Translations under genes and position numbers: made by a program
From: Lineus longissimus
Lineage: Eukaryota > Nemertea > Pilidiophora > Heteronemertea > Lineidae
Direction of reading: 5' to 3'
DNA: 64,000 bases
Assembly: GCF_910592395.1 (NCBI RefSeq)
Contig: NC_088316.1
Span: 17,482,001 to 17,546,000 of the forward strand
In this document: positions 22,186-34,900 of the stretch, in pieces
How the letters are laid out: each line of letters opens with the position of its first letter
How positions within the stretch are numbered: the first letter of the stretch is position 1
Notes under the pieces: generated by a model
What the model was told of the DNA's origin: nothing
Databases searched by the model: none
The model's input: only the letters and a program-made list of their open reading frames with translations

Positions 22186-25100
22186 TGTAAACTTGTCCTT
22201 TGGGAGCCATAGTGCAATCTTTTTCAAATGTTTTTGAACCAAATAATTGACACTCAAATTCAGGGTGGAGCTGAGCAATTTATTGTGTTGCTATTAGAGT
22301 TAAATATCCACTTACATTTAAGTCACATTTGTTTCTCTTTTTCTACACAAAACAAAACATAGGCAATAACCTGATATGAAAATAACCCCTATTATGCAAG
22401 TTAAAATCAAACATTTTTATCGAGATTGAGCATTTGGCTTGTTTTATATTGGTCGACATTTTCAGCATTGGTATTTGCTCCAAGCAAAAGCTGTATTTGC
22501 TCCAAGCAAAAGAGTACATTACAGATTTTTTACTCATGTCGGTTTTCGGAAGTTCGATTTAATCGAACCTTTGCACAACCCGGTGTGAAGGAACAAGTTG
22601 TGTTTGGAAAAAACAAAAACCACGTGCCTCAAATAACATTATTTTTCACCTGATTACTCTAAAAACAAAAGTACAAATACATGTAACACAACTTGCTATC
22701 AAAGCATGAGTAATTGATGGGGAATATTTGTTGGAAAATGCAATTAGCTTTTTTGTGCCATGACAAATGGTGAAGTGTAAATATCCTGTTTTTATTGCAA
22801 TTACTACTGACTTTTCCTAATCTAATTGCTACTGAATGCATAGAAACAACATTGTGGGTTACATTTATTTAGGCAAGATTTCTGTGGAAATACGTCTGAC
22901 TGGAGAAATCACACGCTGATTCGGTTTTTGTTTTGCGATGTTTGGAAGAGCTACTGGGAAAATGACCAGGTAGACCAAAATGAGTTGTTTGGTGATAGAT
23001 TTGAGCATTGATGTTCTCAAGTAACAGACCTGGGGACAGAAAAAAACTGAGGTTTTTCCGGATTTTCCAAATTTTATCATGTTTGGGTTTCTGTGGGGCA
23101 AAAAACGCTTGCTTACAATATTCAGAACCGACTGTTTCTTCAAGAAATATTAAAATTCTTTATCTTGCACATTGGGGTCAAACGGTCACCATTTGCACCT
23201 GAATATTATACAGTGTGCATGAATTCACGCTTCTTCAGCAATAACACAACCTTCTGTCACAAATTCTTTCAAAAACCAACAAAATACCCCCAGACAAAAC
23301 ATGTGACAAATCTATGTTTTGCCCCCTGAGGCTGTTTTTCCTTGGGTGAGCCCAGTGTTTGTGACACACATATGCCTCATAGACTCAACACAATGAATAA
23401 CATTTGAAATCGGTAAAGAATGCAGGCTATGACAGACCAATCAATCCAATATTGCTCTGAAGTAGCTCCTGAAGTACAAAGGCCTTAACACTCCAGATTG
23501 GTTGAGAAAGAAGCAAATTGATCTTTTGTCCTTCTTTACTGTTAAATTTTCCCACATTGTTTTTGACTGTGATTTGGTGGATCGGTTCCACTCCAACTTG
23601 GGTTGTTCAAACTGTACAGTCATTGTAATCATTGAACATGTTCCTTTGTTCGTGGGACAAGATTTTTGTTTTTTCAGATCTCAGAAGAAAGTGTCAATTA
23701 TTTGGTCTTTGTGCACCTCTTGGGGGGAATTTGAAGGGTCTTCAGAAACAAGTGGCAAAAAAGTTCTTTACTTCAGTTTAAACTGAAAAGCTGATGACAA
23801 AAATGCTTGTGCTTGATTTCATTGTGGTTTTCTGCCATGCCTGTGTACACAAGAGTAAACTGTAGTAAACGCAGTCCAGCTCCTGTCTGTGAAGGTATTG
23901 TTGTACATATTGGTTACACCTCCTGTGGCAGCGATTCAAATGATCATTACGCACCATATGTCAGGGTTCAATGGTTAACCATATGTTACATTATCAAATC
24001 AACATTTCATTTCTATTGATTTGTGACGTCTGTAATTTGAATACAGTTACCTGCAAACTAAAATATGAGGTCAATTTCATTGTGAAATTATGATCAATAT
24101 TACGCTTCGAGTAGTGTTTGTTATTTTTGTCTTTCGATACAATGAATCGGAATGATGCCTACTGTCTTGGTCAAAAGTAAATAGGCATACCGTGTTACGC
24201 AGTACCACATTATCCGTTCACTCTTTATAAGGGGTCAATTGTCAGTTACCTTTTGAACATCATTTGATCAACTAACTGTCATCTGCCAGGTGGTATAATG
24301 AAGGAGATACCTTGAGTGTCCTTCAGAAATGATTTCAGATGTTTGGTATACAAACTATCAGAGTGGATATTCTCACTAAAAAGCCCGAGCATGAATCTGG
24401 CATCTTGTCGTGAACAGCCTTGAAAAAAATTATGATATGTAATATTTTCTTGTTACGGTGCCTTCCGACAAAGTTTGCATTGCCACTTCCAACATAGATT
24501 GAAGTCTGCTTTCTTTAGTGACACCTTACTTGCAAACTGATCAAAGCTTTTGGGGAGTTAGAGTGGAAAATTAAACCAATGAAAGTAGGCTGGCAAAGCT
24601 TTGATTCAAACAGATGTCTGGCGGATAAAGTAGATCGTTTGAGGCCCTCAAAATGGGGGCTATTGGTATAACAGATTTAGGATCAAACGGTGTCGTTTGT
24701 TGTCAAGATACAAAGTTTATAGAGGAAACCATTACTGGTTTTTGGTTTCTTGTAGTAAAGTTGTCTTAAATTTTGAAATGATAACCCATAGTGTTGCTTT
24801 GAATCCAAGTAGAACTTTTAGTGGTTCAATTAAATTGGACATTTATAAACCTTTGAAGTTTTCACAGCCTCTGGTATAGCTCATCGAGCTGCTCTCTGTG
24901 ATAGTTTAAAAGGTTCCCTAGGTTGACAGAAGATTTGCTAGGTTGATGGCATTTGCTTGAATTTCTCATGGCAGGCTTAATATTGAAGAGTCAAATATCA
25001 AAGAGTGGAATCAACTTAATGCACTGTTTGTCTGTCTGTTGTCTTTAGCCCTTGCCTTTGAAGTTTTTTGATGTAGAAATGTTACGCATAGCTGAAATAC

Positions 25101-28100
25101 GCAGAGAACACAATCAAAGTTTTGGGTTTTGATGATACTGAGCATACTGTTAGAGAAAGCACAGTCTTAATAGCGTTCCACACTTAAGCTAGAAATAATG
25201 TCAAATTCACAAATTTGTCTGAGATCTGGATAACGTGTGATTGTTTTGTCATGAGTTTGGACTGCTTGAAGATTTGATGCCTTTCTCACCCCACCCCCAA
25301 CTTGACTTTGACCTTTACTAACGATCTGCATTCACCCATCACTGAACCTGCCTTGTGTACGTGAAACAGGATATCTTACTCAGCAACAACAGTGTTGTGC
25401 ATTAAATCCTCTAAGAACATGTCGTCTTGATCGACAAACACTCATTAAGCGCGGTATTGATGACCACCGCCAATCTTTTATCTGGCGATTCAGCAATCTC
25501 GGGGGGGGGGGTGACATTGGCTAACCATGATGACAGGTCAGTTGTATAAAGCAGGTCCTCCCAATACTTATAAACACTTAGTGCTCTGCTTACTAGCAAG
25601 ATTGACTATTTGAGCGTGCGCGGCAAATTGACATAGTTCCTCAGGGAGTGGAGAATCATTCATCAGAGACTGATTCTCGCCATTGCTACTGCCGTATACA
25701 TTCATGAACGACCAATGACTCCCATCACGTAGACAAATAACTGGTGGTTGTAATAAGTGAATCTGTTGTATTGGTGTAGCTTACTGGGGCCATTTCTTTA
25801 TTCAGATTGACTGCTCACCATTTTGAAATATCTTCCTTTGAGGAAGTGTTGGTGTTCTGATTTTGACTGTCAACAGAAAATGGAAACTGCCACTGTGTCT
25901 AGAATGATTGAGTAAACTTGAGAGGTATCTGGTTCAAAGTGCAAACCTATCCAAAGGAAATCTTGGTCACACTTCAGAGAGCTGCTATCAGTTCAAAAGA
26001 AGGAACGCATCCTCAACAATCAAGTGATGTCCCTGTCATCATCTCTGCTGAACTAGAGATGTAAGCCAATACAGATGTTCATTACGACCAGCTGACACTT
26101 GGCCACCCTCGGTGGCCCTCGATGTGGCAACCAATCGCATTCCTTTCACATGCAGACGTAACCAAGCGATAAATCTCGCTCCGGTCAGCGTGGTCATTTT
26201 TGCCATGGCTTACACATCAATCAGATAACGCCATGATCCTTGATCGAACTCAGTATTGCAACTTTATTTTCTCATCGGGAATTCCAGCGAAGTTTCCAGG
26301 CAATTCATTAACCGTGGTTATCTCCGGTTCGGATCACTGCGACCATAGCATGCAGGAGGAGATTATGCAAATGGTGAACCTGGCATTGTTTGGGGATTTT
26401 TCTGCGTAAAGCAATCTCTTCTTCGTCAGTTACTCGCCTATTAGGTTTGATGAAAAACTATATCCTCGATGGCCATGAATACATTTGAATTTTAAGTTCG
26501 TCGCTGTCTCCTCAGGTGCAGTTTGTCCAGGCTGTGACCTCAGCAATGACAGACGTCAGAAGACGAATGTTAGGGATTGCAGTCTAATTTTGTTTTCATC
26601 GCATCTTAATCATTTGAATTTCAAATGTTTTCGTCAGAGAAATAGAAAATTCAGATTTAATTTTTGATTTCGTATCTTAAATTGGCAATTTTCCCAGGTT
26701 TCTAATGAGTATTGTTCTGAATAATTTGTAGTGATCAGCGGGCTGTTCAGCAGAAAGATGAGGAAATTGACAATTGTTTTTTGGCATTGAAAACTTGGAA
26801 ATATTGTTTTCCATTTTGGACTCCTTGACTTTCCAATACTTTGTAGGAAGGAAATAAGCTTTCATTTATTACAGATAAGAACAGTGAAAATTGAATGTCA
26901 AATTCCAAAACTGTTTTTTGAGTGAAGCTGTAATATTCTTGCAAGCGCCAGTGGTTTTGGTTTCCTTTTCCATAACGCATAACGCACCTCTGTTTGCAAG
27001 GACGAAACCCAGCTGGATTTAAATTAATCAATGCCGGTTTCCTGTACCGGTTTCTCCAATGTGCTGAGTTCAGAGTAAAAAGCTTTTTTTTCACCTCTTC
27101 GTCGAAGAAACGTGGTATTCATCGCAGAGATCAGGTTGTGGAATGCAGAGCTCGAATCCCTTGAGGACATGAGTGATCTCTGCCTTGCATGTCATGATTT
27201 TCCTCCTAAAGAGAATCTCTCGGCTCTGTCAGGCGCTGACAAAAGAACGCAAAATCTCGTTTTTTTACGCAGATCCCGTACTCCATTGATCGCGATGATC
27301 TGAAGTTGCTGCAAGCAAAGATTGTGATAATTGATGAAGTGATTTTACTTAATTGCTTGTTGAAATGTTTCTTTAGCAAAATTATAAAATTCCTTTGGGG
27401 AGTCACTTGACATCTTCTTTCAATACCAAAATGGTATAATTCTAAGCAGCTGTGTCTGATTTTACATCATTTGTACCAAAAACGGATTGCCGGATGAAAT
27501 CTACCAAATCTAACAGGATCCCAACCACCAAAACGCCAAGCTGATCCCATCTGTAGTACAAAGCACTTACATTCTAACAGAACTTTCTGCCGGAATTATC
27601 CAGCTGATCTCGTGTCTCCATGGTTCCTGCTTACCATGATACCAGCAATCCTGATTCCAACTGAAAATAGTCTTTAACCGGTTTGTTTTCCCTACTGCTT
27701 CCTGCCGGGCAGTCCATTACCCCCTTAGAAAGTTTGCAAGGGTTTAAACCAAAAACAGATTACTAATCCCGAGGATCTGTTTTCTTAGATGTCCCCTGTG
27801 GGGCATGCCCTTTTTGGACACCATTTATGTCCTATTTAGGGAAAGGATTATTAAATGACCATCTGTAGCTGAGAAGTTTAACCATGTTGACCCTTAGATC
27901 TATGTATGCAATGACCTAGAATGACCTGTGCCATCTCCCCCTTGGCTGGGTTGGAATGCACTGCCAGAGGATGGCCCCAACAGTCCTGCAGTATCCATCA
28001 AACTTGGTCATGTTGATCAGTTCAATTCTGAAGGAAGAGTTTGGACACCGTTGGTCCTCAAGAACGTGGCAGTGTGATGCAAATCTGCCTCTGTTCCCAA

Positions 28101-28699
28101 TAGCTTTTCTTGGAGAGATGTGCACTCTGGCCAAGCCTCCCCTTGGTTGGTAATCAGAGGACATTCGGTGGTCGTAATCATCGCCATTTGCATTCCGGAA
28201 CAGATATTCTCACATAGAAAACGCACCCAAAGCCTACATGTGGCTGAACGCCTTTCGTGTTACCGAAAACGTAATTAGAAACTCAATAAAATTACTGGCC
28301 ACAACAAGGCAAATGATGATTAGCGCAGGAGTTATGAGGCTAAGCACCAGAAGCTAGCGATTAGCCAAACATAACAAGATGCTAATGGCTAGTTTATGAC
28401 AGTGTCTTCATCAGCATCACGTCCGAAATTGTCTGGATAAGATGGTTCAGGTCATGATCTGTCTATAGATACATAGGTTAGAGGTGGACATGGTCAAATT
28501 CGTTACCTACATGTATTCTTCCTCGATGTCAATCTCCAAGCACTGTCTTACAGTTAAGGCGAATTATTTCGCTTTGACCAGTCCCAGCTTGACATTCATT
28601 AGAAAGTAGCATTATGCTTAGAAAAGTATTAGCTGTTCTTCAACTAGTCAACTGCTGGCGTGAATTAGCAATCTGTATTGTAGTCTTGCTGTTTCGTGT
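22186..28699. other. Intron 1 stretch, non-coding
   Basis: No supported gene. An 11-base G run lies at about 25501-25511. A coding-like but unsupported 62-codon minus-strand frame (25411-25599) reads through that G run as Pro codons, so it is likely chance. Confidence 0.4.
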
Positions 28700-28969
28700 T
28701 CAAGAATTCTCGACATGTTCGCCGTTTTCATGGACACTAAGTCCGAACTGGAGTTTGATCTTCTGACTTTCAAAAGCCGTGATTAAGTTAAGTGGCATTG
28801 GAGTCATTTCCAATTCTTGTCTGGTCCGAGATATCGTGATGGCTTTTCTAAACCTTATCCGCCTGTTGTTGACACCTTTTGTTGTCCAAGTTGGGAGGTT
28901 GGATGTCTCAAGATCGTATTTGGAAACAGGTGGAGTCACATTCAGGGGTTGACGCGGCTTCTCATCCAT
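28700..28969 (-). CDS. Unrecognised minus-strand open frame inside intron 1 (low confidence)
   Basis: An 89-codon frame starts at an ATG (28967-28969, G at +4) and ends at 28700. The peptide is hydrophilic, opens MDEKPRQPLNVTPPVSKYDL and shows a purine bias at first codon positions, which is more coding-like than most frames here. A CTCTTCAG sequence just upstream could be an acceptor. There is no recognisable domain, no polyadenylation hexamer close downstream, and frames this long are expected by chance many times in 64 kb, so it is only a candidate exon. Confidence 0.15.
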   Translation of the reverse strand: MDEKPRQPLNVTPPVSKYDLETSNLPTWTTKGVNNRRIRFRKAITISRTRQELEMTPMPLNLITAFESQKIKLQFGLSVHENGEHVENS

Positions 28970-30953
28970 TTGGTGATATGGTATCCTGAAGAGCTTGCTG
29001 AGTCACGCTTCCCAGATATTGTTGCTTGCTTGCTCACGTGCTTCCTGAGGTCAAATGTATTGAAGGGTTTCAGGATCTAGTTACAACCTAACTTGGTTAC
29101 AGTGTTTTTGGAATGTGGATGAAGGTTCCAGTGGTCTTTCTGTACTGGAGTAGTTGCGTCTAATGAGAAAACTGCTTCAAATGTGATGGTGACCAAGGGT
29201 GCCAACTAAGGTGGGCTTTGACCCTGCCAATATCTCTTCCTTAGCGGGTTAAGAAGGCAATCGTGACTCTTCATCTATCTCCTGTGCTGTTCTGCATCCA
29301 CTGAATTCAAGCCACTCTTTTTGCTTCTTCCGCACCGACGTAGATTGGCGATCATACCCGCTATCATGAGACACCATCTCATAGAGCCCTGTAAAAACAT
29401 CCTCTGACCTTCTGCGACTTTGGCATCAAAGCTCTCCAGCAGTCTAAAGGTCTTGCTTAGAAAAGCTTCTGGCTCTTATGCACTTGCGTATTGTGACAGC
29501 TTTTCAGCTCTATGTCGATTGAGCTTGCTGTTAAATCTGCCCATTAAATCTCCAATCTAACAGGTCCAGGCAGGAGATGATTGTGGTAAGCTGGGTTGCA
29601 GGAAGGGCTTGAGTGTTTACTCTATCAAATTGTCAATTAAACGAGTGTACAGCACTGCAGCAGATGTCATGAGCAGACGTCAAACTAATCTTACAAAGCC
29701 TTGGGTGTAGGGGTGGATCTTTACGTACCGCCAACTCATCACTCCTAAAGATCGCCTGTAGCTTTTTTATTCCCCATCTAACAGTGTGAGGGAAGAAAGC
29801 CATTTAACTTAATCCTAACTTTGATAGGTTCCTTTGAATGAAAATTGATTGCCCTGTTCCTGCAGGAAGGGAAACATTGACTGCCATTGAGATAGGGCTG
29901 GTGAGGGTCAATGCCAGTTTGATGAATTGACTTGTTGAAAGGATGAAAAATGACCAGTTGTTGTTGTAAAGGGGCAGGGCATGCACATAAAATGTGGTGG
30001 TTGTGAATTCAAGTGTCAAGATCCTGATCTTAAAGTGAATGGCTTTTAATGAAGTTGACTTCAGTGGTCTTGAAACTTCAAGTATGCAGCAATTGATTCT
30101 TAATGGGATGCAGAGTGACTGGTTGCAGTAGCTGAATGGTGATGCTGACTTGGATGAAGACACTTGCACATGTCACTTCTTTTTGAGAACATCAGACAGC
30201 TATGAAATCAACAAAAGTGTCAAAAGCCTGGGAAGTTCTGCTTTGATAACTAATGCACGTAAAGTCCTCTGTCACAAGAAGAATGGCCGTAATGGTTAAT
30301 GTATGACATACTTTTCCTTTCTAAGGCTTCCCTCCATCTGTTTTGTCCGAATCCTTGCCAACTCGCGCATACATCCATACATCAATTGTCCATTACCCGC
30401 CTCCATCACCTGTCCATATTGTCAGTTTTCATCAAGTTGCCATTAATGCTGAATATATAGAATGTTTATCTTCGTAATTATTGCAAGTATTCTTCGGATA
30501 GGAGCATTAGCGTTTAATACTTTGAGTTAGTTGCCACTTAGGTAATAACACTGTTCCCTAATCGAGTAATCGTCACAACAGATTTTTTTTTACATGCTGC
30601 TTTATCTCGGACTCTGTCTCAGAGTTTCAATTCATGTTAAGCTTGCTGTACATCTGTGTAAAGGCTCTTTCACAAAACCTTTGTCGGGTTTGAGCATCAC
30701 TGAATAATTCAATTTGGGTTCAACCCAAGAATACATGATCTGACTGTACATTGACATACAGCCAGCGGTACATAATTCAGTGATGATTCCATTGTCATGA
30801 AGCTGGAAATCTGAAATATCAGTCTGTCTTGGTCAGACTCACATGTGCATCAGAGTGTACATTCGCAACAAACTGCATTGAGAATTTTAACCTTATTAGA
30901 TTGGCATGAATACTATGGCTATGAATAGAAAAGAAATTGACGTTGTAATAAAA

Positions 30954-31960
30954 CTAAAAGTAGCCGAGGATTGCGGAGAAATTTTTCTTTATCTTGCGTT
31001 TTAATCCATTTAGTTCCATTAACGACTTCGCTTCACATGAATTGACGGATGCACCCAAGGACAGCTGGGAGATTTCTCTCGATGAATCTCGGCGAATTCG
31101 ACTCATCGCTGTTACCGTGTCTCCCTCGCGGGCATCACCTGATGTTTGCGTTTCATCAGAATTCGTCAACGCAGTAAAAACAACTTGATCGGAGTGAATA
31201 TTGTGTTCATGTCGTTTAAGGTTTTCGGAGATCTGCAGTCCATTTGTCTACAGCGTAACCGTGATAAATCAAGTTTGTTTAAGGTGGATCAGATGGATGA
31301 GATCCTTTAAAGGTTTGGTATCAGTCACACAATCACCATGGCGTGTTTCATAACTCAGCTTCTTAGAGACCTGGTCTATGATAAACTTAAGAGTACATCA
31401 TAAAGTTACCATCATGTCATATCTCATGAACAAGCAAGAAACTAGAAATTGAAAAGTTTTTAGAAAAGTCGAAGCATTTTGAAAGTTTCATGCCATGGGC
31501 TATGAAATTATGCTGTCAGCATTAAAAACATCGACGGCATAAAACGGTATCTAATCGCAAATTAACTGCTTCGTCTGTCATGGTATCTGAATAAGCTGGA
31601 TCGACTTCTTCATAAGAATTTGATGACTTCCCTTTTTCTGTAGGGGAAAGAAGGAAATTTAGTGGTCCTTCAAGCTAGAAAAGTTCTTTGGATTGTTCCC
31701 CCAGGAATTTCAGTACTGCCTTTCTTGACGAAGTGTTAGACATCTTCGAGTTAAAGAGATCTCAAGTATCATTTTTCACTTGGCGTAACCGATGAAATAC
31801 TCGTTGAAATGTCTCGTGCAATCTCTTGGTCACTTGCGAATGCTTCAAGATATTCCATAGCAGAAAACAAACTATGCTCGGAGACCAGCAGTCGCTCATG
31901 TCTAAATTTTTAAAATCCAATTTCTTTAGGAGATCTCTGCTGGCTGTCAAGATTTGTATT
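30954..31960 (-). CDS. Cluster of three minus-strand coding-like segments, possible nested gene or pseudogene
   Basis: Reading leftwards on the minus strand, three segments sit close together. Segment 1 (31960-31762) follows CGCCTTTGCAG and reads IQILTASRDLLKKLDFKNL through CWSPSIVCFLLWNILKH to a TGA. Segment 2 (31637-31522) follows an excellent acceptor (TCTTTCCCCTACAG) and reads 37 residues including SSNSYEEVDPAYSDTMTDEA to a TAA. Segment 3 (31247-30954) follows GCTGTAG and reads 97 residues including SRIRRDSSREISQLSLG, ending SAILGYF and a TAG. The peptides are hydrophilic with protein-like composition, but each ends in its own stop and I cannot join them into one frame with good donors. 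They may be alternative 3' exons, a decayed gene or chance. No family is recognised. Confidence 0.22.
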
Positions 31961-34900
31961 CTGCAAAGGCGAGAGTGGACTCGACCTTACCTTGGGTTGT
32001 GCTCGAGTGGAGAATTTAAATTTGATTCATGTGATATTGACATCCTTTTCATTGCCAACTTGTGAGATATTGACTGGTTGTTTTAAAGCTAGGACTTATC
32101 TCTTATGTTAAGATTCTTAGCTTTGTATGTAAGTGCGTTAGAATGTGACGCCGTACTACGAGAGATAATGTGCTCCTGGGAAAGGCACAGCTGAAGGAGC
32201 ATCCACATTAAGATGCCGAACGTCCGATCGATGAGCGCGAAATGTCCATTTTGTATGATGAGAGAGAGTCAATGGGGTTAGATTAGGAGTAGTGTTTTAC
32301 CGCTCTTTTTTATACCGGCATAAGAGGTTCAAGTTCTCTTAATGGTTACATGAAATCGATGAGAAAAAGAGGTCAACACAAAATGTGATTGACAGTTAGT
32401 TTTCACCTAAAATGCACAAAGTGGTTGTAAAATTAGCAGAAATTTAGCTGAGATTTTCATTTTTCGACTCCCCAGGGCTAGGGAAGAAGCTAAAGGAGAG
32501 ACCTAGAATTTAACAAAACTTTATAAGACAGTTCCAATGGCATCCTCCCAGAGCAGGCATTTGGATCATTTCTAGAACATGCTCTCTTGAGTGACTTCTC
32601 GGAATGGTACAAAGGCTCGATATGGGAGTTTGTGTATCATTGATACATTATCAAAAACAAAGTGAAATTCAGGAAAGAGACACCGTTGAAAGTGATATAA
32701 ATTTTTGATGAGAAGTGGTGCCAGTACACAGCTATCTACTGCAACCAGCACAGATGAGTTTTCTGCTGGAACTGATTGAAAACACTGTCTTGATATTTCG
32801 CCGTTTTTTTCATTTAAGTACTCTAAGATGGTACCAATAACCGAGTGTTTGGTATAAAAGATTCTGTGATATTTATATTGGATTGTAAAGAAAAGTGGTA
32901 AGTCGGCTCAAACAAGAGTATATGTGTTGCTAGTGTTTAGTTGATGTACATTGTACCATTGGTGACACTGTTTTCAATTCAAATTTCTTTCAATGCAATT
33001 TTTCAGCTTCAGTGCGCTCTTTTTCGTAATGGTTCGTATACTGTCTACACCATGTAAATTTTGGTTTTATGTTGACTTTCTGCGACATTCTCCAGCTGTT
33101 GATCTATCTGCTTCAGTAATGCCGCTGACCTTCATTGGAGGTAAAATCCTGCTATTAGCCTATTTGATGTCCGTAATCTTTCCTGTTTGGTGTATTCTGA
33201 CAACATAGAGTCAACATAATCCAAACACCGGTCCCCTAACGATAAGAGTACAAAGTGACCAAAAGACAGTGAGCTCCAAAGCAGTACATTTGGAATGATA
33301 CTGAGATAAATCTGTTGACTGGTTTTAAAACCAAATACCCCAAACAAATGACCATATCGCATGACAGTCACGGAGAGCCACCACCACGGATAGACGTTGA
33401 TCAGTTATGGAAATAATACACCCCAAACGGCTGGCGAAATTGCATGACAAGCACCTACACGCCAGAACCATCCACCTCTATCGATAACCGAGTAAGGTTG
33501 ATCGATACACTGTCATGTTGCTCAATGCATTTCAAATTTGGCGAACTTCTTGAGCGATCGCTTTTCGATGATAACACGTGAAAGGTAACAGCACCTTTAT
33601 TCCTTGACTGGATGTGGGAATCGAAACATGTTTCTACCGCTCAGTCAGATATCTGATTTGGTTTCCGTTGAATATTCAAATTCACCATCCCATAGTCCGT
33701 AAAAATGGAAGGTATCAAAGTCCTCTCCAACAGACCTCCAAACAGCCAGTCCTTCTCCATGAGTTCACTAGCTTAGCTGGCTGGCTGTATATAACTGTGA
33801 GTAGTCAGAAATTCCAGTTAAAATGTCGTTCAAGTATGTTGCACACCTCGGGCAAGATTCTGCACAATCTCGCCGCCGCATGTGGTCCCCTTTGATGAAA
33901 ATCATTGCAGATCGAACGCTTTGAATCTTTCTGCGCTCTGCCTGAAGGTGCAACTCGTTAATTGGACCAGCATCCACCACCTTCTCATGAGATACTTACT
34001 CAACAGACTCATTGATTGGCTTTGTTTGCATGTTTGATACTGCTTAAAGGCTGTTTTCATTGTTCAAAATTTGAAATTGAATTGGAAGTTTCAAACAATG
34101 TAAATACATGTTGAATTTAAATTCGACTATGCTGTTCTGTACGCAGATATGATTATACCATACATGCCAAGTTTTATGTCTGAGGTGCATAGTTACTTCA
34201 GTATGGCAATTGTTCAGTTCTCGTTACCAGTCGGCAGCATGTAGACAGTGTAGATGCAAAAACCTGGCCTAAGGAGATTCTCAGATAAGTGGCAAAATCA
34301 TTGGAAAACATCTTCCATTTCACAGGTGCTCTCTCCACTTGAGTAAAGATATGATTTGACCTTCGTATGCAGAAGGGGGCTAATTCAAGGATATATAGCG
34401 TCAGCTATGGACACTTGATCACAGACATATACTGGGGTCGATGATGATCATATTATTGGTGATTTTATAGGATTTCCGTTTGGTGAGATTGCTGATCAAG
34501 CTTGGCAAGCTTTGACCGTAATTCAGGCTCAGTATAGTAGACAGATTCTTTTGATGTCATACCGAGGACTTAAGTATGGTCTGAAATTGTTCAGCGACAT
34601 ATTAGAAAAGTGAAGATATTTCTTTTCGGTTTTGATATGGTGTAAATTGTTCAAGAGTATTAGTGGAGAATCTTGTTATTTGGGGTGTATAATGATCTCC
34701 TATCTGTGAATAAAATGGCCAAACATGACTCAGTAAAGGGATTTTCACTTGACCTTTTTCACAAATATGGCGTATTCTTAATTTTTGCTGGTCTCTGACT
34801 CAAAGCAAGTGTCTATAGTTTCAAAGTTAGTGGCTTCTTCCACCTTCAAGATTGGATCAGTTTGTGAACCGTGAAATATTTGGTCATTTGAAACGCGACA

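Noticed and set aside
21591-22278. CRISPR-like regular array or gene in the 65-bp repeat
   Set aside because: The whole 65-bp unit is conserved, so there are no variable spacers, the setting is eukaryotic, and the open frames change phase with each unit.
27112-27303. 63-codon plus-strand frame with protein-like composition
   Set aside because: A possible acceptor upstream is weak, there is no donor in phase, and nothing is recognisable; kept out as probable chance.
29804-30169. 121-codon minus-strand frame as a gene
   Set aside because: The composition is low in charged residues and intron-like, with no domain or splice borders.
33132-33371. Hydrophobic 79-codon minus-strand frame as a receptor exon
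   Set aside because: It looks membrane-like, but there are no convincing acceptor or donor sites and no family motif.
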